In this document: piece by piece, positions 25,549-36,100 of the stretch
How the letters are laid out: the number at the start of each line of letters is the position of its first letter
Numbering within the stretch: position 1 is the first letter of the stretch
NCBI RefSeq assembly: GCF_009727055.1
Contig: NC_052352.1
Span: 23,845,512-23,909,511, forward strand
DNA: 64,000 nucleotides
Reading direction: 5' to 3'
From: Benincasa hispida
Taxonomy: Eukaryota > Streptophyta > Magnoliopsida > Cucurbitales > Cucurbitaceae
Notes under the pieces: generated by a model
Told to the model about the DNA's origin: nothing
Seen by the model: only the letters and a program-made list of their open reading frames with translations
Databases searched by the model: none
Program-made: the position numbers and the translations under genes

Positions 25549-26105
25549 ATAATTAATCAAATAACAATTAGATAGCAATCAATATCATTAGCAATCATAT
25601 ACAAGTAATATCAAATAATAATTAGGGCAACGAGTAGATGGTAAATCATTCTTGTTAGCAATCAGTATAAGATAACAATGAGATAATAATTAGATAACAA
25701 TCAATATCAAATAGCAATATGTATCATTAACAATTGATATCAAATAGTAATCAGATAACAATCGGTATCATTAATAATCATCGTCAAACAATAATCAGAT
25801 AATAATCAAGCAGCAAACAGTCAAGAATCAAATAGAAATCAATATCATTGGTAATTAGTATTTGATTAAAACCAGACGACAATTATAGCAATTAGTATCA
25901 GTGAAGATTAGATAACAATCAATATCAAATATCAATTTAACAACAATCAGATAGTAAATCAATATCATTGGCTTCAGTATACAATAGCAATCAAATTACA
26001 ATCAATATCAAATAACAATCAGATAGTAATCAGATAACAATTAGATAGCAATTAGTATCATTGCCAATCAGATGATATCAAATGACAATCAAATACAATC
26101 ATGCA
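25549..26105. repeat. AATCAGATA-type short-motif tract
   Basis: About 550 bp built from irregular variants of 'aatcagatagcaatcagta' and 'tcatt', each roughly 10-22 bp long and not in strict register. A similar but thinner tract is at 23550-23690, on the other side of the solo LTR. There is no coding potential. It is probably subterminal repeat sequence of the Mutator-like element. Confidence 0.6.
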
Positions 26106-27137
26106 TTTTTAACAGTGAGAATATATTGGTCATTCGACTATTTCAATTGATCTAAATTTGTTATTTTGCCCTTTTTTTTGCAAAATCTTTATATGTAGAC
26201 TATGGACCTAATTTTACTATTTTTTTTTAGCTTTGCAATTGCCTCCATATATAAAAAGAAGTGCATATCAATTAATAAAAAAATTATTAATTATCGTTAA
26301 ACTATACTCATTCTATAATGAAGGAGTATGAGTGTTTATTGGTCAGTTGGCGTCGATTTTGGGAGAAAATTGACAAAAAAAGTGCATGAAATTCGACTGA
26401 CGATCGGCTGGTTCGATTTTGTCTTCTTTTTTGTTTGTTTTGTTTTTTATAAGAAAAGCCAAAGTGAATGAAAATAAAAGATGAGATGAAGTGTTATTGT
26501 TAGGTTAACATAATTTGCAACTTTTTAAAATTTAAATTAATCATTTTTTAGGAAAAATTTAAATCAATTATGACGTGGGTTTGGAATTTAGGTAACATAA
26601 AAAAAAAAAATCAATACTAAGGCAATAGACTTGGACTTAGGTTGATGGTAATGACCTTACTTTTTTATACTTATTTTTTTAGAAAAAATAATTTTAGAAA
26701 AACATTTTATATATATATCGGTCGGTCGATTGATTTTCTAAAATTTTTATATGAAAATAAAAAACAGATCAATCAAGTTCTAGTCTCAACCGACGGATCT
26801 TAATTCGGTATTTCGATCCGTTTGATCGATTTTCGGTACCTTTATACTCTTAGAGTATTTAAACCTAAGGAGTAAGTAAGTTGTAATAAACTTTCTCAAA
26901 GCAGAAGTGCATTTAAATTAAATCAACAAACAAAGGCGTGAACGAGCATCCAGCTGATTCATGTCATTGGTTCAACCCAAGTGGGCCAAAAAAGCTTTGT
27001 CACAAATCTGCGTTTAGTTAAACCTTGCCTTCCCCTGTTCATCGGAGGTTGCGCTCTGATTTACGAATGTCAACACACTGAGCTCCCTTTTGACTCGTTT
27101 TCAACTCACCGATCTTCCCTTCCTCCCTCTCTTCGTC
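26106..27137. other. Spacer and promoter side of the ULP2-type gene
   Basis: No gene is seen between the transposon remains and the ATG at 27138. The last 60 bp before the ATG are pyrimidine-rich ('cttcccttcctccctctcttcgtc'), typical of plant 5' leaders. No clear TATA box was identified, and the transcript start cannot be fixed from sequence alone. Confidence 0.5.
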
Positions 27138-30054
27138 ATGAAGAACGCCTCCGTCAGAAGTCTCGAAGTCTTCGATTTCACCGAAGAAGATGAGCTTCCT
27201 GAATTGATCTCCGAGAAGCGCCTCAGCAAATTCAAAAACCCTAATGTCGAATCTAACGCTGTTTTGAAGTATGAATTTCTCGAATGTGGTAGGTCTTCCT
27301 CAACTTGAAATTACTTCATTTTTGCTATGTTATTTATACGCGTAAGTACCAGATAGTTGGATATGAGTCCTTAATTTTGATTGGAAACAGAGTATCGGTT
27401 CTTTGGTATAGATGATTTAGGGGGTTTTTTTCTGGAGTTATGCGAAGTGAAATTTGATCGCTATATTCGTTCCGTTTGTTTTTTGCCCTAGGTAGATCAT
27501 GGAGTAGTCCGTAGAATGTTAATCGGTTCTTTGTTGTCGATTTTCGGCCAACTACAGACGAATTTGAAACCTATTGAATGGTAGTCCAGTGAATTGTACT
27601 ACAATTTCTGGCCACATGTTAACTGTTTGTGGTGTTTCACTACATGGAATTATCGCTAATTGCTCGCTTACTTCCAATGGGGAATTAAAGTGCATTTTCC
27701 CCCCACTCTGCGGCTAACTTGTACGCTGTCAAAAGGGGTAGATGAGTTTGATCCCTTTGGAGATTCACGTCTGAGAAAAGGATTTCTGGAATGATATTTT
27801 CTCATCTTTCATCTAAAAAGAAAAAAACTTATGGAACGGCAAATGTCTTTACACTCTGGTATCATTAATTAGTGAAGATTGCTATTATAATTAGTTTCCG
27901 GACATGTTTGAATATTTTCTGTATCTGAAAACAAATATAAACTATCGTGATGTTTATCCATGCTGTTGTGCTATTCATTTCTCACTCTATGGGTTGTCGT
28001 TCTCTAAGTTATCATTTCAGAATTGCTTTCTTTTTGTGCCATTTCTTTAATGAATATCCGTTCAACAATGGTACTGCAGAACAGCAATCCCTTTTTTTCT
28101 TTTTTGGCTAACTTCAAAATTAGTTCCTTTGTTGATGGTCATCCATTTTATAAATTTATGAAGATAAACTAACCGTGACCAATGGATTTGTTATTGAAGG
28201 GAAGGAGATTGAAAATCCACACATGGATGTTGATTTGGAGGAATGCAATCATGGTTGTGCTAATGGTATTTCACTTAATCTTTCGGGCACAACTAAAGAG
28301 CAGCAAATCATGGAAGAAGAGAAATATCAATTGGATCCCAATACAGAAACAGAAGTGAAATGCCATTCACAAGATATGCTAATGCAAGTAGATAATCATG
28401 TGACACAAAGCCTTTGCTCTGAACTTGGAAAAATTGGATCTAGCTCTCAAAGTCCTACACTGGGTTTAAATTGCACTCTTCCTGAGTTTACTGCTGAAGT
28501 ACTTTACTTTCTGCATTCTGAACACTATTTTCTTTTTAGATATGTAGGAGTGTCAGTTATGTTCAATTAACACTTTTTTACAATTTACAGAGGGAGCAAG
28601 TTGATGCACTTTCAAATCCTAATGGAAGCATGAAAGGGAGTTCTCCAATGAGCCCTCCTTCAGAAACTGTAGAGGATGGTGGTATGTTCTATTTGTTTTG
28701 TTTATTTCAACATTGTTTTGGTTGTTGTTTCCCAGAAAGGGAGTAAAATGCATCAATAAGAAAGATTTTGAAAGGGGACTGATGTTAAGAAAGAAAAGAA
28801 AAGAAAAGAAAAGAAAAGGAAGAAGAAGGAAAAGAAAAAACTCTTCAATCAACTGATTTGAACAGTAAGGGCACATTTCTAATGGCTTTGTTAGTAGACA
28901 CCAAGGTTGATACCTTGCCACTCTCCTTCCTCCTATTACAAGAAGTTGTAAATATTATTATTATTATTATTTTTCCTGTTCAAATCTTTCAACGGATGGC
29001 CATTGCCCCATTCAACCAGAAAAAGGAATTTGAAAAAACCTAAATTTCCCCCTTCAATTTGAAAAATTAGACAACAGATCTTCCATCGACTTGGTATACG
29101 GCCTGCAGCAAACAGAAGTTTCCAAGAACTTACATCACATATAACGTGCAAGAGTTGCCCTGAATAAAACCTGTCCTCAAGCCCGAGTAACAGTTATTTT
29201 GGAATGTACTTGTTGTGTTCGAAACAGTGTTAGTAAGGAATTAATTGGGATTTCCAGATATATTACTCAAAAGAATCGACACAATATGCCTAATTGATAA
29301 GAATTGAGAAAATTCTATCTCCATTGTTACAAGCATACAATTCATGGGGAGATAAAGAAATAGATCGAACCGATTGTCCGTGAGTCACCCTTTTCCAGTC
29401 CAAGGATGATGAGAAGTTACATATATTAGAGATCTTTTATATTTAAATATAAACAAACCAAATCCTATTTCTTAATTCTAAATCGTTTTAGATCCGTTTG
29501 AAATAGGATTTTTGGGATAAGGAACAAACAAACCTTGGATAAATCCAAGTGACTCCTTAAATCCAAATGATCTTTTTGTAGGCGTTTGCCCCTGATTCTA
29601 TCGGGGGATCGATTGATTATAGAAACATGAGTTTAATTAGTCAATTTATTAGTGAACAAGGAAAAATATTTTCTAGACGAGTAAATAGATTGACCTTAAA
29701 ACAACAATGCTTAATTACTATTGTCATGAAACAAGCTCGTATTCTATCTTTGTTACCTTTTCTGACTATAATTTTTTTGGACAATTTTCAGTTTTGTTGA
29801 ACGGGAAGTCTTCAGATAATTGCTCATCTGACAATGAAAAGGTAAGTTTCTTCCTTGTGACTATTTAAACTGACAGAGAAAAATTTCACGCACTTATGTC
29901 TTAAATTTTTCCTGAAACTTATTTCTTATTTTTCATTATTTTTTACTGGGAATCCAGGACTTTTGAAGTCTAACTACTTCTATGAGAAGTGTAGGTTGTC
30001 CGGATGTTCACGTTGTTCGTATTATTACGGATTCTTCATTGTCAGTCCATGCCA

Positions 30055-30106
<52 letters not shown>

Positions 30107-33100
30107 ATTGAAGGAGACTATAGTTTCCTCTTATTCTCAAAGAGCGTTTGAAGGGAAAAGCACTGGTTAGGTTAGGTTAGGAAGAAAGAAATGAAATAGT
30201 AAAACATGATGCATCTTCTTTGATATTGGAAATTTCTATCAAGTTATGTTTGTAATTTTAATTCTGAGACGTCTAATTTCACATTGTTTTGTGGGTAATA
30301 GAATTGTTTACAACTTAGGATGATTTTTTTGTTTTTTTTCAAGATTATTATTATTATATCAATTCCATAGGCAGATAGTAGTCATCAAATTTTATTGTCC
30401 AGAATATATGCATTTGGGTACTGAAGCTTTCCTCCGTTCAATGCATAGGATGATCTTAATGAGGAGGTTGTCCTTTATCCTGATTATATTGTTTGCGGAG
30501 ATTTTTACTATGCCAGTCCCTCGTTAACCTTTTCACATAATGGAATCAAAATTAATGGTTTTGCTGATTATGGAAGCAATGAGTTCCTGAACCTTGAATG
30601 GAGAGTTGATGATCTCATTCATATTGAGTGCCAGTGCTTTCAAAGGGTGAGTGGTTATGTCTTTAGAAACTAAATTTCATGATATTTGAGTTCTTTTGTG
30701 ATTTTCCAGTTTTCTTTTGGCATACAGGTTGAATATGTGATGATCAAGCTCCATGTTATATCGAAGGATGCTGGTGAATGCGATAATGTGTGTGACACTT
30801 CTGGTCAGTGAACTTCTGCAACATTGAGTTTTTGGAATTAGATTTCAGTTGCATAAAATTGATAGTATTTCAACGTAAATCTTTGGTAACTATGGGCTAA
30901 CATTTATATTCTTCTAGACATCCTCATTGGTTTCTTTCCTGTGTCATTTCATCAGTGTTCTCAATAATGTGATAAAAATCTTTCTTGTCGTTAGTTTGAC
31001 AAATATGTACTGCCTATGAACTTGATTCAGGCATTAAGGAAGTGAAGATTGCTCTTGTTGATTCTTATTGGTCTGAGAAACAACAAAAAATCAGATCTTT
31101 GGATTCCAGATACATGGCTATTTGGAATATTTCTCTCGAGTAAGTAATCCGTTTTCCGTGTCATTATATTGTTGTTCATATGTAGTTTTTTAAAAATAGA
31201 AGTTATAAATTTGGCATTACATAAAGACTGTTTTTAAAGCTCAAGGCGCAAGGTGCAGAAAAAAGTGTGGGTTTTGAGGTGCTTACATTAAGAAGAGAAA
31301 GCATAGTGGAAATGGAAATATGGAAAAAAAGGATCCCTAAACACAAGAAATTTTGCATTTAAGCTTTTAGTAATTTTGATTTCTTTAGTTAATAAAGAAG
31401 GAAAAACCTTAATTATTATAATTTTTAAAAATAATGAAAAAGTCCCAAGGTCCAGGGCTTTGAGTCTTGGGGCTTCACAAAAGCCCTTATTTTGTTAGGC
31501 TTGCCTTGAAAAGGTGAGGTACTAGACCTGAGTCTTGAGCCTAGGTGCACGCCTGAGAGGGCTTTTTAAAACACTATGTAAAGACACCAATTTATGTGGC
31601 ATATTCTAAAGAAGTATTATGGTTTACATTCTTCATTTCATGGTTGAGACAGCTCTCTGTAGAATAAGTCACTCAGATAACATGCATGCACTGGTTGCAT
31701 TCACCTATGAACTTTGTTGTGATTCCCTTTGGCATATATTGGTCTTTCTTGTTCATTGATTTATTGTTTACCTCTATTATGTCTTGTAGTGTGGGAATAG
31801 GAACAGACGATGATGATTTAGATGGGCAGAGACATTATTTTCCCAAGTGAGTGGAATTTTTTACTTTTTTCTTTTTAAAGGTAGTCTTCATGTTTTAAAC
31901 CATTTGGTTAGTTTATTTGTAATTTTCTTCGTATATACTTCTTAAACTACATTTGTTAATTTTGAGTAAAAGATTCATATTTACTATGCTATGAGATTTG
32001 AAATGTCATGCATGCGGATCAACCTTGTTTCACCTTCTATTTGTAATTGTAAAGTATGCTCTCTTTATTAGATGATCGATACATGAACTTCAGTATATTA
32101 TCTGGCGGTGGCCACCTTTTTTTTCCCTCCCCTTCCAATTTATATGAGTCTGTTTGCAGCTTTGATGAGCCTTTTGAAGAAGTTGTCTATCCCAAAGGAG
32201 ATCCAGATGCCGTTTCCATTAGTAAGAGGGATGTTGACTTGCTACAACCAGAGACATTTGTCAATGACACAATCATTGACTTTTACATCCAGTGAGTCAA
32301 ATTATATAGCGATTGGTTGTAATCATGATTGAATACTGTTACTATCAGAGGTGTTCCCCCTGTATATTCTCCTATTGGGATTTTCAGCTTCTCATTTAAA
32401 GTTGTGGTCCATAATTCTCAAATTTCACCATTACTTTGCATGGCTGACTGGTCTTCATATTAACAAACTTTTATTGCAAATATTGGATCACACCCTTTCT
32501 AAATGGAATTGATTGGCAGGTATTTGAAGAGCCAGATAGATCCCAAGGAGAAGCATAGATTTCACTTCTTCAATAGTTTTTTCTTTAGGAAGCTGGCAGA
32601 CCTTGACAAAGATCCGTCTAGTGCATCGGATGGCAGAGCTGCCTTTCTACGTGTTCGGAAATGGACACGGAAAGTGGATTTATTTGACAAGGACTATATC
32701 TTCATCCCTATAAACTTTAAGTAAGGTTTTTCTCTTCTGGAAAGATTTTTGCCTTGTGTCATAAGCTAAACATCACTTGAAGTGGGTATCTTTTTCAACT
32801 TTACATGTTTATCATAACAGCCTTCACTGGAGCTTAATGGTCATATGCCATCCTGGTGAAGTGGCTAGATGTAGCGGTAAGTTCTTCATTCTTTGGGATT
32901 GGGCTAATATGTGTCTCCCTTCAGTAATAACTTCTGTCTTGTTTCAGATGAAAACCTGATGAAGTCCATGAAAGTACCGTGTATATTGCATATGGATTCT
33001 ATTAAAGGAAGTCACGGAGGTCTTAAAAATCTCATCCAAAGGTGTTCCTTTGTTTTTATAGTTTTTATGAAGTTCAGTTTATTAGTTTGAACAGTGCATC

Positions 33101-36100
33101 TAAGCTATCCGAAAAAAGGTGAATCTTTCTGTCATGGTTAGTTTGACATTGCATCTTACTTTTATTTACTAATACAGAATTAGTCTCTTCCTTACTGAGA
33201 AGTTTGATGCTAACTTCAGAAGTGTTTTCAGTACCTGCCTTCTTTTGCATATTGCAACCAACCTCTTTTCATCTTCTGCTAAGTAATTGTTTTCTTGCCT
33301 TTTGTTTTTAAGTTCTATTATTATCATTTTTAGGGGGGTTGTTAAATTTCATAGGTCTCTAAACTTTCAATTTTGTCTCTAATAGGTCCTAACAAATTCA
33401 AAATTTTAAAAAAATTAATGGATTTATTATATATGAAAATGTTTAATGAAACCCCAAACTTTAAATTTCATGTCTCGTAGATTTAGGAAGGTTAAAAAAT
33501 TTGAAAGATTAGGAACTAAATTTGTATTTCAAAAGTTTAAGGACCAAATAGATACGGATCTTAAAGTTAAGGAACTAAAAAAATTTAATTTAACCATTCT
33601 TTTGTTTTAGTAATATAATTTTGTATCATACCTTTCTCGGCCTTTTGGCTAAGATCAAGTGTAGTAATATAATTTTGTATCTTTGCAATTTGTGTAACCT
33701 CTTTGTTAGGAAGTGGACGCCTTTTCCTAGGTTGTAAGAGTGTGTGTGTGTTGGGGGGGGGGGGGGAATTAGTATAATTTTGTATTGGGGGGCGATTTGT
33801 CATTACAAAAGGCATTAGGAGAGACTTTGCATTGCAGTGTTTTAATTTGTTTACGTATGTTTGATTTTTGTTCTCTCTTATTAGTTTAATAAAGCAAAAA
33901 ATTTTATTGAAGAGGAAAAATTATAGTAGAACTTTGTCACCAAACCATCATGGGTTGGCCTAATGTTCAATAAGGGAACATCCCCTTGATGATGGACTAA
34001 GAGGTCATAGGTTCAATCCATGATGACCATTGACCACCTACCTAATGTTAATATCTTATGTATAAGTTGGCTTGAACACTCACGAATATTGGCCTGGGGT
34101 TGTCCTGTGAGATTAGTCGAGGTACGCGTAAGTTGGCCTGAACACTCACGAATATAAAAAAAAAAAAAAAAAAAAATGTCACCAAGTTTCTTCTCTCTGT
34201 AAAGCGAGGAGAACCTTGATCACCTTTTCCTCCATTGATCCTGGCCGGAATGTGGTGTTACTCTTTTGCAAGATTACAATTTAGCCTTTTTCAACCAAAA
34301 GCTTGACTCTAGAGCATCTTCTTCGTGGTCATCCATTCAAATGAAAAGGAAAAATCCTATGAAGCAGTGTTAGTAATGAAATTGTATTGGAGTGTGGATG
34401 AAAAGAAACTGAGTATTTAATATTTATTTATTATTATTATTATTATTATCTTTTTATAGAAAAGTGAAATATATAGATCAAAGAGGCATATACAAGAGAA
34501 GGGGAATGTGATATCCCCAAGAAGCCATAGGGTGGCAAGACGGCCTCTCATTTGGCAAGGATGTGAATCAAAAACATAATTAAAAAATGTTGACAGAACA
34601 CAAAGATGACACGTGGAGGGAAATAAGGTTCCATAAACTAGCAGTAATAGACTCTGGCCCCTATAAAATTCTGTGATTCCTTTCTGTCCAGACATGCCAC
34701 AGTTTTGCCACAGTATTGAGCAAACTGCATTAGTCCAAAGAATTTTAGAAGGGCCCTTAAAATTGGTACCAATGAGAAGCTGGTTGATTAAAGGCTTAGG
34801 AAAGCACCAGCTCAACCCAAAGACAGAGAATAAATTAATCTAACAATCATAAGCTATAGAGAAGCGAACAAAAATGTAGTATGGCTTTCCGAGTCTGATT
34901 TGCAAAGAACTCACCGAGCAGAGGAGATAGAAGAAATCTGAAAGTCTCCTTTGAAGCATATCATTTGTGTTAAGCTTGCCTTGGATTAGGGATTAGGATC
35001 CGTAGGAATTTAACTTTTTTGGGGAGTTTGGCTTCCCATAATACTGTATTCTCAGATCAAGGTTGAAGTTCATGATTCTTAGAAAGAGCAATAGTGGCTG
35101 AGCTGAGTGAAAAAAAACCCATTTTTGGATCGTGACTGAGTCTCAGGCTGTGCAAGGCTTGAAGCATCAATGCCCATTTGTTTACTTCCTTATCAGGGAG
35201 ATTCCATCTCAACAAGATGTCCCAAGTGGCAAACTTCTCTTTCCAAAATTAATTTATGAAGTAGCCTTTGGAATTTGGAATTAGCGTAGAGTCTCGAAGA
35301 TCTGATTTCATTTTTTTATCAAGAATACACCATTGAGTTGGGCTTCAAGTTTGAATCGAGGCAATAGCTGTAACTTTCATGCTTTGTTCAATGTGTTAAT
35401 CTTGCGATGGAGAGCCCATGACAAAGGATCTAACATTTTTAGGGATATTCCATCCAAAGCAAGCACAATAAACCTATTCGTTGACATCTTATCCTTGTAC
35501 TCACTCCTGCTTTTTCACTTTTTCAGATGAATGTAGCTTGCTATCTCATAGAAAAGATTTTGTAGTAATTTGCTGATTCTGTCTTTCGCCCTTTCTACTT
35601 TTAGCATTTTGTTTTTGTAATGGATTATAAAATGAGCCGCCTCCAATTATTCCTTCCAATTTCTCAGCATTTATAGTTTTAATTTTAATTTTTTTTTGCA
35701 AGTTCCTTAATCACTGGGACTCGGTGATGATATGGCAGTTATTTGCTGGAAGAATGGAAAGAGAGAAACAAGGAGACACCTGAAGATATTTCTACAAAAT
35801 TTAAGAACCTTCGGTTTCTCACACTCGAGGTACTTTCTGGCTGTTAACTTCATTGTATTGATATTCAAAGCAGCCCACAAAAAAGGAGTTCACTCACTAA
35901 CTACAGAAAATTCAATCTAAAAAAAAAAAACCAAGCTCATAATTACAAAAAGGTTGGATAACAAATGCTCATGAAAACAAAACTAAACTAGCAACCTCTG
36001 AAACCTCCTCCGAGATTTCTCAGCTTCCATAAAAATTTTACTATTTCTCTCAAATTCAAATTTCCCGTAACCACAGCAAAAAAACTAGCCTGCCACAGAA

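Larger units (their letters stand above)
19851..26105. mobile_element. Mutator-like element with Ulp1-type gene (decayed)
   Basis: A MURA-type transposase remnant on the minus strand (about 21970-23420) and an Ulp1/C48 protease-like remnant on the plus strand (19851-21370) converge tail to tail. Beyond the transposase start the DNA is a short-motif AT-rich tract rich in 'aatcagata', interrupted by a solo LTR at 23695-25548 and continuing to about 26105. Mutator-like elements carrying Ulp1-like genes are known in plants (for example the Kaonashi family of Arabidopsis and related melon elements). Terminal inverted repeats were not found, so the outer limits are estimates. Confidence 0.6.
29178..29764 (+). 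pseudogene. Plastid DNA insert (rpl33-rps18) in an intron
   Basis: A nuclear plastid insertion in intron 3 of the ULP2-type gene. Bases 29181-29363 correspond to chloroplast rpl33 ([20 protein letters not shown], later [13 protein letters not shown], ending HTIHGEIKK and a stop), with two in-frame stops in the middle. After the intergenic spacer, rps18 runs from 29535 (first codon now TTG, then GATAAATCCAAG) to about 29764, about three quarters of the gene, with a 1-bp deletion. Gene order and spacing match the chloroplast psaJ-rpl33-rps18-rpl20 cluster. Differences from the remembered plastid sequence are mostly C to T or G to A, as expected for old methylated inserts. It is not functional. 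Confidence 0.9.

Noticed and set aside
25549..26105. CRISPR-like appearance of repeated short words
   Set aside because: The units vary in length and sequence and are not separated by unique spacers; the window is a plant nuclear genome.
29181..29764. Functional rpl33 or rps18 gene, or plastid contig contamination
   Set aside because: Both are decayed (stops, lost start, 1-bp deletion) and are flanked on both sides by nuclear intron sequence joined to coding exons.
33628..33681. Functional U2 snRNA gene
   Set aside because: Only the first 34 nt are present, and there is no plant snRNA promoter upstream and no 3' part.
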